Below are positions 22,830 to 33,448 of a stretch of 64,000 nt of DNA, piece by piece. The notes under the pieces were generated by a model. That model worked only from the letters and a program-made list of their open reading frames with translations, searched no databases and had not been told where the DNA came from. This DNA is from Apophysomyces variabilis (taxonomy: Eukaryota > Mucoromycota > Mucoromycetes > Mucorales > Mucoraceae). The stretch covers positions 95,637 to 159,636 of the forward strand of contig MZZL01000060.1 of NCBI GenBank assembly GCA_002749535.1, in the 5' to 3' direction. How positions within the stretch are numbered: the stretch's first letter is position 1; every line of letters starts with the position of its first letter. The translations under genes were made by a program, and so were the position numbers.

Positions 22830-24647
22830 TTACGAATCAACTGTGGCATAGCAATTCTTGCTGTTTAACAGTATGTCATCCACATAATGACATTGTATGA
22901 AAACGATAGGTCTGTTAAACGCATCATGAACTTTCCTGTGCTGAATGTCAATTTCTCCCGGCTCCGTTGAGACCAGATCGTTGCCGTCATGCTCGAAGTG
23001 ATTAATGATATCATCGACCTGAAAAGCTTCTAATCGTTGTAATTCTGGGACTTCGTCCTCTTCCTGCTCCATCTCCTCCTTTTTCCATTTGTACCAGCGG
23101 ACGTCTTGAGTAGCGTCCGACGTTGCATGCCAGCAAAATTTCGTAGTCCTCTCGGCTACACTACTCTGTAACACTCTGAAGAAGCATTTGCGGTCATGGA
23201 CCACATTGAGCATTTGCAGTCCAGGATGCGGATAATGTATAAAATGCGAACGTGTCAAAGGCGAAGAGGTAAAAGGCGAATATTTAAAAGGCGAAACAAA
23301 GGAATACCCTGTGTACGTGACTGAAAGATCAACTAGACCAGGATGGTAGCGCGTTAAATATGAGAAGACTTGATCATCTATAGTGTGCGCAGAAAGTTCA
23401 AGCCTTCGTAATTGGCGGTTCGCTGTCAAGCCATTCTTTCCTAGGACGGAGAGTATTGATGTCTTAAGCTCCAAAGATCGAAGCGCTTTTGCTGAAGACA
23501 GAATGGAATCGATGGCCAAATCCGTAGCGCACCAAATATTCAATGCCGTCAAAGAGGTATAAACGTTGAGGGTTGATAAAAATGACAGTATAGCGGATCG
23601 CTCAACGGACCGAGCATGAATACAAGAAAGCGTTTTCTGAAAACAATCCAAATACTTGCCAGCATTATTTGGTTCGGATAAAGACAGACTGAGATAGGTG
23701 AGTGGAGCGCCAGCAGATACCAGCACATCCAGGATATGGAAATAAACCGGGGAAGCACTATACGTATTGAATTTCTTTAAACGACTGCATGATTTGGCGA
23801 GGGGTGCAAAGTTGAGCCCTTCGGTTGTCCAATGGATGATCCCAGAAAAATATAATTCCTCAAGATCTGTGTATTTCCGGGAAAGATACTCTATCCATGA
23901 CCTGGCTTCTGCTGGGCAGAATTTCAAAACCCGTAAGCTATGGGATGGGACGATGTGCAAGGGTACTTCTCCTTCCACCGGTAGGTAGTAAAGAACTAAA
24001 CTCTCAAGCTTTGGCAGACCGTTCTGCAGTTTTTCCAACTCGTCAAAGGATGCTGCATTGTGGTCACCAGTTATTGTGAGGTTCTTTAAGGATAGGAATT
24101 GGCAAATAAATTCTATCCAAGGTGATAACATGTCGACGTATACCGTTAGTTCCGTCAGCTGCTCTCCAAAAAACCCAACGTGGAAGAACTGCTGCTGCGG
24201 GCTGATCTGCCGAAGATTGAGAGATATACTTCTCAAAAACTTCCATCTATTTAAACAGAAAGATATTTCTCGTGGTGGCGAAATGTAACGAGGCACGTCG
24301 ACAACAAAAGGAAAGATATCCGGCAGACAATGAAGCTCTTTATCCGATAGAGTATCATATACATACAGTGTACGCGTAGAATGACCAAGCAGCTTCTGTG
24401 GGGCTGTGATGGTAAGTGTCCGGATAAGCGATTTGAATTGTTCCGGTCCGTTTATTTCAGCCGAGCTATACAGTAGGGGCGTCAAAGCAGCGTTCCACGA
24501 GCGACAAACGCGAACTAAGATAATCAGCGTTCTTTGTGACAAACAATTGCCAACGTTTTTCAGAACTTCAGATGGTAAACATTCCGCGGATGCCCGAATC
24601 TCTGGGTTCTCAAACGGAGCAATCAGGAACGTATCCTCCTTCGTCAT
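22830..24647 (-). CDS. F-box / leucine-rich-repeat protein
   Basis: A single uninterrupted frame of 605 residues, unusual among its intron-rich neighbours. An F-box occupies about residues 23-66 (LPSEVLKNVGNCLSQ, then LVRVCRSWNAALTPLLY). It is followed by many irregular leucine-rich repeats: LTELTVYVDML, LKNLTITGD, LESLVLYYLP, LRVLKFCP, LEELYFSGI, LTYLSLSLSEP, LTALNIWC, LRSLELKT, LRRLELSA, LVDLSVTY. The C-terminal 100 residues include an acidic Lys/Glu stretch. Such proteins are Skp1-Cul1 ubiquitin ligase adaptors whose LRR picks the substrate; the substrate here is unknown. Single-exon F-box/LRR genes are often members of expanded fungal families. Confidence 0.88.
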   Translation of the reverse strand: MTKEDTFLIAPFENPEIRASAECLPSEVLKNVGNCLSQRTLIILVRVCRSWNAALTPLLYSSAEINGPEQFKSLIRTLTITAPQKLLGHSTRTLYVYDTLSDKELHCLPDIFPFVVDVPRYISPPREISFCLNRWKFLRSISLNLRQISPQQQFFHVGFFGEQLTELTVYVDMLSPWIEFICQFLSLKNLTITGDHNAASFDELEKLQNGLPKLESLVLYYLPVEGEVPLHIVPSHSLRVLKFCPAEARSWIEYLSRKYTDLEELYFSGIIHWTTEGLNFAPLAKSCSRLKKFNTYSASPVYFHILDVLVSAGAPLTYLSLSLSEPNNAGKYLDCFQKTLSCIHARSVERSAILSFLSTLNVYTSLTALNIWCATDLAIDSILSSAKALRSLELKTSILSVLGKNGLTANRQLRRLELSAHTIDDQVFSYLTRYHPGLVDLSVTYTGYSFVSPFKYSPFTSSPLTRSHFIHYPHPGLQMLNVVHDRKCFFRVLQSSVAERTTKFCWHATSDATQDVRWYKWKKEEMEQEEDEVPELQRLEAFQVDDIINHFEHDGNDLVSTEPGEIDIQHRKVHDAFNRPIVFIQCHYVDDILLNSKNCYATVDS

Positions 24648-25334
24648 GATAAACGAGGTTTCGAGCAGCGCAAGTGTTTCCGCAAAAGAAGGTAAATTGT
24701 TGGGTTGATGTGACGGCGCTTTCTCACATTAAATGAGGGAATTGCTTTTGGACATTCCTCCCGCCAAAGTATTTGGACGGATCAAACGCTGCTTGACATA
24801 AAGTACTAGCTAGTAAGAATAGTAAAAGAGAAGCGTAGGAATAAAGCAAAGATAGTGTGCCAAACACTGATGGAGTGACCTCAAAGGTGTGCCCGAGAAA
24901 CCAATGGGCTAAACAAGGCTCCCGATAATGATTTTTTTCCAACTATGTAACGCCGAGACAGATGTGCATACTCATGCATCAGACCGGTAGCATAATTAGT
25001 TGCCAGCTATTGTTGAACTAGTTTGCCAACGAGGCCCGGATTGAATGAAGTTTTCGTGTGTCTTGTTCCTTAACCATTGGAATAATGTAGCGACTAAGCC
25101 AAGCAGAAGCATGATCTTAAGTAGCATGATAGCGGATATAATAATCTTTAAAGAGAATGTCAGAAGAAAGAGGATGGTCAGAGAGCTTTTTTTGCATTAA
25201 TGTTCCGGCTTTCTGCCCCACCAAACTGTGACAGGCTTGTCCCCGTCCGCATTTTAGAAATCCGCTTTTAGACGTTGGTGGTTTCTTTGACTGGATATTT
25301 GACTCCAACTTATCTGCCGCCCACTTTCAATCTA
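24648..25334. other. Divergent intergenic region between F-box and TAF7 genes
   Basis: 0.7 kb without a supported gene. A 72-codon minus-strand frame at 24724-24942 has a hydrophobic stretch but no recognisable family and lies in the F-box promoter. Confidence 0.5.
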
Positions 25335-26820
25335 ATGGATAAAAAAGAGACCAAATTGAAGATCAAACGATCGAAACCACCGACCAACAAATACGATAGC
25401 AAAATGCAGGACAAACCAATTAAGATTAAATTGACTGCAAAAGAAACACATACAACACACCAGAGTGGTTCGGAGGATGAGGACGAGCCAGAGGCAGCAG
25501 TAGAAGAACACTTGATTCTTCGAGTTCCTCCAGGTGATATGTGCGATCGTTTACATGATTATGTTCGGCGGCGAGAGATTCCTGAAGACGTCAAATTACA
25601 CTTTAAAGGTAAAGAGTTTGAAACTTTTTTTGTTTCCGCTCTTTCCCTGACGGCAAGGGACGCTGATACTTTTTCAATCTTTTCCTCTTGGGTTAGACAA
25701 CCGGCGAGGGTACTTTCAGTTTGGTGGAAGGAAATATGATACAACCTTGGTGGATCTCCCAACCATCATTGAGTCACAAAAGACACTTGATAAAAAGCAG
25801 TTTTATAAGATCGCCGATATTTCTCAGGTAATTAGAACTTAAAAAGGAGAAACGATTTATGAAATGGGAGAAAGAGGGGAAGGGCTATTGTTCGCAAAAG
25901 AGTTCTCGATAAGGATATTATACATATTTTTACCTAATGGTAGATGCTACTGGTCGACAGTCCCTCAAAAGAAGATAGCTTTTTTACCCAAATCAATGGA
26001 CGTCAACATGCTGATCCCTATACGTATCCACACGGGTTGACCCCTCCATTAAAACATGTCCGAAAACGAAGGTTCCGTAAGAAGTTGTCCAAACGGGTAT
26101 ATATACGATTAGAAAAGAAATCCGATGAATATCAGCGAACTCATCCCTTGCTTATTGACATAGGCCATCGAGGAAGTCGAACGGGAGGTGGAACGGTTAC
26201 TCGAAGTAGATGCAACAGCAGAAGACGTTCAGTATGGTAAAATTTAACTATCGACAATAAGATGAGTTTTCTCTAATTTTTCTTTTCATAACAGAGGTGG
26301 TGGACAACCGAGAGATGGAAATGGAAATGGAATCTGATGCGGGCACTCAGGACATTGACATTGATGAAAGTGAAGCAGAAAGCGAAAGTGATGAAGATTT
26401 AGCAGCCGCTATCGATCGTGATTTGGAGGAGATGGAGGATGACGAAGATGATAATGAGGATGAGGAAGAAGAGGAAGAAGATGGCGAGGAAGAAGAAGAA
26501 GAAGAAGGCGGCAAGACAGGCGAAATCGGTATGTGAAACGCAGCTTTCATAGATGCATGGCCAACAAAAATACTAAAACCTTGGCATAGAACAAAAACGA
26601 CAAGAGATTGCTGAGATTAAGCAAGCTATCCAGAGAAAGACCAGAGATTTAGTCACAGCGCCTAATGCCATTCTGAAGGTAACCAAAAGAAAAATAATGT
26701 ATACGGGAAATCTAATAGCTTGTTCTCTTGGCATTACAGAAACGATTCGAGACATACATTGAGAATCTTAAGAAACAATTAGCATTGAAGGAAGCCCATT
26801 TGGCTGAAATGAGTAAATAA
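25335..26820 (+). CDS. TAF7: Transcription initiation factor TFIID subunit 7
   Basis: Seven exons (25335-25608, 25697-25827, 25944-26096, 26164-26236, 26295-26528, 26590-26678, 26740-26820) encode 344 residues. The TAFII55 N-terminal domain is unmistakable: EEHLILRVPPGDMCDRLHDY, then NRRGYFQFGGRKYDTTLVDL, then PTIIESQKTLDKKQFYKIAD and ISQMLLVDSP. A basic block (KHVRKRRFRKKLSKR) precedes the EEVEREVERLLEVDATAEDV segment. Then comes a highly acidic D/E tract (about residues 215-265) and a C-terminal coiled coil (EIKQAIQRKTRD; FETYIENLKKQLALKEAHLAEM). TAF7 binds TAF1 in TFIID and restrains its activity until initiation. The start is the first in-frame ATG. Confidence 0.95.
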
Positions 26821-29270
26821 TACTGTTTCCTCGACTTAAATATTCCTTTGGGGACTCGACCTCGCTTATCTTTTGGTTCCTCGTCAGCTTTGATTGACAA
26901 ATCAGAAGAGAAAACCCGCCTACTGCGGTAAGCGGAGGAGATATGCCGATGAAAAGATCATTAAGAGCCTACTGTATCTCAAAGCTTCAATCAAAGAATA
27001 AAAGTCACAAAGTGAACGCAAGAAATTATTGATTGCAATTTTATAGATCTCTGTAAGCTAATTTTTTTCATTTTCTTCCTTTTAGGGAGAGAGGCTCAAG
27101 GCCTACCAAAAATTGCTGCCGCACCCGAAGGTACTGCAGACGGGTATTGGTTGTAGTTTTCAACCAGCAATAAACCAGCATCGGTAGAAACCTCACTTGC
27201 GTGGTTATGCCCTAGCACAAGAATGAGGAAACAACAGGGTCAAGGGAATCACCTGCTTTTATAGTTTTCTTTTGAAACCCAGACGTAGTCACTTTGTGAC
27301 TGTGCACTGATATGGTTTTGGCCTCGATGGTACAGGCAGCCCTGCGCATGTAGTTTGCGCCGATCGAAAATAGTTTTTGTCGGAAGGGCCCAGATTGGAT
27401 AAGTTAGATACTCCGGGATTCGTTTTGTATTGACCAAAAGCTCTCAGCCCTGATCTAAGAAATAGGAAACCCGACAGCCGCTATCCTATAAAACAGTGGA
27501 GCAATGGACCTAAAGGTGGCTTTTCCTTTTAAAAATGGAGAATAACTTATGTCACTGCATGGAAGATGAAGATGCTCTATTAGCGTCACTGGTACTACCT
27601 TATTTGACATCCAGATTTGAGGATGGTAAATGAAATAGTCAAGCATATTGCTTCCCTCAAATGCAGCTCCGTTGAGTGAAGGATGGCGAGAAAGATGTGG
27701 TCATATACATGATCTCTTTGTGCGCATGCCTACATTGACAGAGGCAGAATTGTGCATTGATTCTGCTGAAGGAAGGTTTAGAGAATTTGTTTGCTTGACA
27801 GACAAGTCATGCACACGAGAAAAGTGGACAGGTGACATAAGCTAGAGCAAGAGGATCATACAGACGATTTACTCCGCTGCGAATAGAAGGCTATATGATT
27901 TTGGGATTGAAGAACGGCAAATAGCAAAGGAGGCAGGAGCACTGATTGCGGGCATAGATGCTCGAACTGCCCAACGTTATATCGGAAACGTACAAGGGGA
28001 TGAAGAAAGACGTCTACCTGGGGATGTTACGGTAAGCTGTGTAAAGCTCACTCCCAGCTTCTTCTAGAATATGTTGACTGGAATCACGTTGTTATTCTCT
28101 CTGACATCAAAAAGGCCCTATCTAAGGCTGGAATGATAAATATATCGTTGATGAAGCTTAATAAAAACGAAAAACACAGTGAATGAAAGCAGAGACTACC
28201 AATGTCTATACTTGCCCGTATATTCCCCGTTTCTCTTCTACTCCATCGTATTCGATATCCATGCGTTGATTAAGTGATTTTGCAAATAAGATATAGCCTG
28301 CCTTGTATTTGACATTGTCCTCTATGTTCTCGGGTTGCTCAGGGATTTATACGTTTTGGCGGCACAAATCCACTTGCAGAAGCTGTAGGTTTGGTTCCTG
28401 CCATGCGTGTCCAAAAACTTTCCCACGAGGAAGCGATCTTTCAGATCTCTGGTTCATTAATGATCTTCAAGTTATCAAGGGCTTAAAAATTAATGGAGTG
28501 TCAAACAACCCAGAAAAGGGCTTTGGCACTTTGCTTTTGTCCCAGAATCTTTACTATTATTACCGAAGACTTGAAGTTAAGTAGACTTGATACGGCATAT
28601 ATGAAACAGAGAACTGTAGGAAAAAACAAGGAGAAACCATGCTGACGTATGAGTGGAAATTTACAGAAAAGACTAGGAAAATGCATGAGCCGCTACATAA
28701 AAATAGCATACAAATGTTTATTTTTTGCATATATAATGTATTATTTTACTTGTGCAGTATTTGGATGCTGTGAGGCTACTGATAGCATACTAGCAAAGTC
28801 TCTAAGGAGTCAATTAGAGCAAAGCATTTAAATGTTTTATAATCATCTGATTACGATGGTTTTATGACATTAAGTTGCAAACTGACAAAAATACTAAAAA
28901 ATAAAAATGTATATGCTTTAGGAGAGCACGCCAAGAAAACGAGTGAACGATCAGCAAGTTTAAGTGGTATTGCACGATTACTGTTCGTTTGAACGATATG
29001 TTACGCATACATTAAATGCATCTTTGCGTCCGTGAAAAAACCGCATTTATGCTAAAGAATAAAATAGATATGACGCTGCTAGCAAGTTATTTATGGCAGA
29101 AAACAAAAAAAATGACGTTTTACTTAAAGCGACTGAAGTTTTCAAAGATGATTGCATACTGAACATTAAGGAATGGGCGGGATTTCAAATGGAATCTAAG
29201 CTGCGAACCAAAAGTGGGAAATAGAAAGGCAGGTCAAAGTATTTCTAACTGATGTAACGGCGCCCCCTTC
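26821..29270. other. Gene-poor 2.4 kb region
   Basis: Apart from the transposase relic at 27844-28186 this stretch holds only short frames. The 28.6-29.1 kb part is strongly AT-rich, and the last 200 bases should contain the RdRP promoter. Confidence 0.55.
27844..28186 (+). pseudogene. Relic of a Tc1/mariner-IS630-like DDE transposase (N-terminal part)
   Basis: Three short frame-shifted stretches line up in order with the N-terminus of transposases seen in mucoralean genomes. First comes YRRFTPLRIEGYMILGL. Then comes a helix-turn-helix-like piece (AKEAGALIAGIDARTAQRYI, then GDEERRLPG). After a frame change comes HSQLLLEYVDWNHVVILSDI followed by KKALSKAG. A stop at about 27929-27931 and at least two frame changes show decay. 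No DDE catalytic part, terminal repeat or 3' end is present, so this is a fragment. The assignment rests on remembered family patterns and is moderate. Confidence 0.5.
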
Positions 29271-32200
29271 ATGGCAAACAACGCGCAACTGGATGCGCAA
29301 GTTATTCGATGTGCAAAGCAAGTGTATAATCACTTGGGTTTACGTGATCGAATACAAACCTTAACCAACGGCTCTACGACTCTGCCAGCAGAAATAACGA
29401 AAATGCAAACTCTTTGCGTGGCAGACCAGAACGAGCTCAAACAAGTGGTTCGCCAATTCATTCAACACGCCCCTCCTTCCGGTTCCAAAAAGACGATATC
29501 AGACTTCTTAAAAAAGTTGGACGATGCCTTGGTCGCGTTTTGCTTCTGTAAGTGAGGAGTATAACACTCCCTCCATGCTACACGTTTTCTTTTTGACACC
29601 GAAAGCTAGCAGGAGACGAGGACCTTGCGATCGCTGAGTCACCTGTTACCCCTCCAGCAACCTCCAATATATCATCGACTATGCAAAAACGCGCCGCGTC
29701 CAACGAGCTAGAAAGTTTAGCGATTAAACGAGTACGTTCCGATAGCTGTTCCAGTCTTGGCACGTCTTTCAGTAGCCCAAGTACTACTTCAACGTCCCTC
29801 ACCCCACCATTGTCCCCCTTCGAACCAAATGAAACGCCCGACTTCACCAATTGTAACGTGATATGTTCTCCTCTCTTAAAGGCCAAGTGCTTCAAATCCG
29901 TTACTTGGCCCATTCGATTTGAAATAGCGCGTTTCGTCACCCAGTGCCAACTCTCCTGGTCCGATTTGCCATTTGAAGCACTACAACGATTCTTACAAGT
30001 TGCCAAAGTAGAACCACGAAATTTATTTCATGCTATGATGGAATGGTACGATGTGAACAAAAACGATTCAGCGATACAGACAGCGTCCACTTATGCCATG
30101 ATGGAACGCTGCTCTGACCATGTGTGGACACATTTGGAAAACAAGAAAGAAACAGCAAACCGAACCTTGCATTACAGCGGCGTCATTAATCTGAATTCAA
30201 CACAGCCCACCATCCACCTCCGGCCAATCAAAGTAGGTGGGTCGAACCGCTTCTTCCGCAAATTTGGCGAGCACCGTTTCTTTGAGCTCAAGCTGCACCG
30301 ACATTCTCAGCCAAAATACATTCAAAAACACGTAGACTACTTTCTAAAACCGATGGTGCTAATGGGTAGAATATTCAAGTTTTTATATGTGAAGGACGAT
30401 ACGATCATCATGTTTGCAACAGAAGGGGATGGTCTGGAACCGATCAGTATCCGTACCGTGGTTGATTGGCATATTCCCGTTTTGGAAAACTGGAATATGA
30501 CGGTAGGCAAATTTACGAGCCGTATATCGCTTGGTTACAGCAACAGTATACCTACACTCGTATTTGAGCCACAAAATGTTCGTTATGTAGACGATATTTA
30601 TTCTGGTGCTGATGGAAGCGAGGAAACTTGTATGACGGATGGATGTGGCATGATTTCCTATGCTGCGATGCGGAAGATCATGGGTTCTGAACGTAAAGAT
30701 GTCCTACCATGTGCTGTCCAAGGTCGTATAGGTGGTGCCAAGGGTGTTTGGATTGTGGGGCCAGAAGTAGACTTCAACTCGGGAGAATGGATCGAGATTC
30801 GCAAATCTCAGAACAAGTTTAAAACAGGTGTGCCGCAAGCAGATCTGAGTATTGATCCTGTTCACTATACGTTTGATCTTGTAAAGGATGCGATATGCGT
30901 TTATCCATCTAATTTGAATACGCAATTCATCCAATGCCTTGCGGCTGGTGGGGTGCCAACCTCCGTTTTTGTCGACCTGCTAAAAGAGTATCTACGGCGA
31001 TTGATATCTATTGTAGCCGAAAACAAGAATATTAAGATATTACGAGATTGGGTTGCCAAGACAGGTTCAATCATGCGCGCACGTTGGGAGCTAGAAGATA
31101 ATGAAAAGGGTATCTGGAGAGAACAGGTCGTGGATGAAGAGTATACTGAGTGCAAGGTGGACGAAGAGATACCTGAGACGTCTTCGGCGACCTTGGCTAA
31201 TGAAAACTATTGGAAATTCAATGCCTACTCTGGCGCTCCCGCTGGCATGCATGAGTCTGCCGTTCGTTTACTGGATTCTGGTTTTGATCTATCCAATCCA
31301 TATTTAAGCAGCAAAATCACACAAATTTTTCGCAATGTCATGCGTTCAGTGACCAGCAAATACAAAATTGAAGTAGAACAATCCTGTACTGTTACCTGCA
31401 TACCCGATCCCACTGGTACATTGGAAGAAGGGCAAATCTTTTTGCAGCTATCCAAACGTCGAACGGACGAAACCACAGGCATCCCAGCCGGTCTGGTCCT
31501 GGGTAAATGTATCGTTACCCGCAGTCCGTGCGGCCTTAAAAGCGATATCCAGAAAGTGACAGCCATCGATTGTACAGCTTTACGTTTGTATACAGACGTC
31601 GTAGTTTTCCCTGTGAAAGGACGGCGATCACTAGCGAGCATGCTAGGAGGTGGTGACTATGATGGGGATATCGTAAGTTTTGAGTGGCCATTGGAATATG
31701 GATTTGATATCCTCTTTTTAGATTTTTTGTTGCTGGGATCCGCGCATTGTAGAACCATTTGAAGGATCATCCGTACCGCCTGCGCCAGCCAAGGTGCAGG
31801 ATGCGTTTGAAAAGAATACAACCAAGCTGAGGCAGGTTCTCACGAGGTTTAGAACGGAAACGGAACAAGAGATGGCGTTACAAAAGATTTTCCTCTTTAC
31901 GGCATTACCAGATAATACGTTGGGCCTTTACGAGAATTGGCGAATCGTCTTGGCGGAGCTTACTTCATTAGACAATGAGGAAGTAGTTTATCTGGCGCAT
32001 ATGTGCGCTAAACTCGTGGATGCTCCAAAACAGGGGTTAACGCTGAAACCGTCCGTGCTGGCGCAGGATCGTGATAAGTTCTCAAAGATCTCGTACCCCG
32101 CATGGTTCTTAGACAAACGCAACAAGCAGCGAGAGAAGGATATGAAGTCATACATGGAAGTCAATAGTGTGGTACCACTTGAAACCCGATTAGACACAAC

Positions 32201-32876
32201 AATGGATTATTTATACGATGCACTTATGAAAGAAACGGACGCATTTACGGCCTTTTCCAGAACCAGAACCATGTTTATGGAAGAAACGACCGTGCTGGCC
32301 GATCCTGACCTTACCGCTCCTTGGACGAATGCGATGGAAACCGCCAGTCAAATGAATGAGCAGTCCTTGCTAGCAGATTTACAAGCAATTCAACGAGCGA
32401 TAGATCAAAGCATCGATGATTTTCACCAAGATAATAAGACATTGTATCTGCGCTTGCAAAGGAAGATAGCAAGTCGATTTGATCCTACTAAAACGGCGGA
32501 GGTCTTCACGGATGATGTCAGTCAATTCAGCACTGCTTTTGAATTAGAAGAATTTTACGCTTATGAGTTCCAGCAAATCTTGAAATCCACCATCACTTCG
32601 AATATTCTCAAATACGATATGCAAGCAAACCATGGGCTGATGCTTCAATCGATTAAAGCAAGTTATGCATATATTCGGTCGATGCAATGTGACAGTCGTT
32701 CGCGGTACTGTTACGTGGTGGCCTTTGACGTGCTGAGGCGTCTGAAAGCAGATGCACGGGCGCGATCTTCGAAGAACAATGGGCTCAGTGAAAGTGTTGT
32801 GCCTTCCATTTACACAGCATTGAATCTTGATAGTACATGGGTGCGGCGAATCAAAGAACGTGCCTCCAAATCATAA
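29271..32876 (+). CDS. Cellular RNA-dependent RNA polymerase (QDE-1/RDR family, RNA silencing)
   Basis: Three exons (29271-29547, 29610-31672, 31722-32876) encode 1164 residues. Eukaryotic RDRs make double-stranded RNA from aberrant or transgene transcripts to amplify small-RNA silencing. The catalytic loop is intact: GGGDYDGD with Asp at 775, 777 and 779 (the family's DbDGD motif), preceded by VFPVKGRRSLASMLG. Splicing of the 49-bp second intron continues it as DIIFCCWDPRIVEPFEGS, the normal family continuation. Upstream marks include RIFKFLYVKDDTIIMFATEG, SLGYSNSIPTLVF, CMTDGCGMISYAAMRKI, GRIGGAKGVWIV and EIRKSQNKF. The C-terminal domain is helical. The second exon's first 23 codons depend on the acceptor at 29609; a nearby alternative creates a stop. 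It lies in a region with transposon debris but is itself undamaged. Confidence 0.95.
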
Positions 32877-33381
32877 TACCTTCGTCATCGCTTTTGCTTC
32901 GTTTTTGAACAGCATAAAAAGTTTCCCTCTTGTAACCACAAGACATATGTGTATAAACCTTACCCTCTATTCTCCCCCCTTGTCCGTTTTAGCTAATAAA
33001 AAAACCAGTTGAAGCGAGTCAACTGTTACTACCCGTGTACGTCTCTTGGCCCCCTCCTTTTTTTATTCTTGCTACTTATAGATATTGCATCCTAGTGCAC
33101 AGCCATGCTAACAAGCAACAAAGGATAATTCGTGGGCATATAACAAGGCAGAGGGTAACCATGATGACAGGATGGATAAGAACCTACCGGACAAAGATCA
33201 TCAAGGATATTTTGTTCGTTTATCCATCAGCTGATTGTTCCCGATATGTTATGCATAGATAGGCAACATGCTTTCTGTTTTCCTTTTTTTTTTTTTTTTT
33301 AATTTTTTTTTTTTTGTTTTTTTTTTTTTTTTTAATTTTTTTTTTTTTGTTTTTTTTTTTTTTTTTAATTTTTTTTTTTTT

Positions 33382-33415
<34 letters not shown>

Positions 33416-33448
33416 GTTTTTATTGTTAGATTAGAAGGCAGTGATAAG
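32877..33448. other. Convergent intergenic region with T-rich minisatellite
   Basis: This region lies between the 3' ends of the RdRP and PSD genes. Apart from the T-rich array it shows only AT-rich 3' UTR-like sequence. Confidence 0.55.
33283..33414. repeat. T-rich minisatellite, 33-bp unit (AA-T13-G-T17)
   Basis: Inside a long T tract, AA dinucleotides occur at 33301, 33334 and 33367, and single G bases at 33316, 33349 and 33382, each exactly 33 bp apart. This gives three identical units, flanked by pure T runs on both sides. It ends 34 bp beyond the PSD stop codon. Confidence 0.95.

Noticed and set aside
26347..26550. Serine-rich minus-strand frame
   Set aside because: It is the antisense of the acidic GAA/GAT tract in TAF7.
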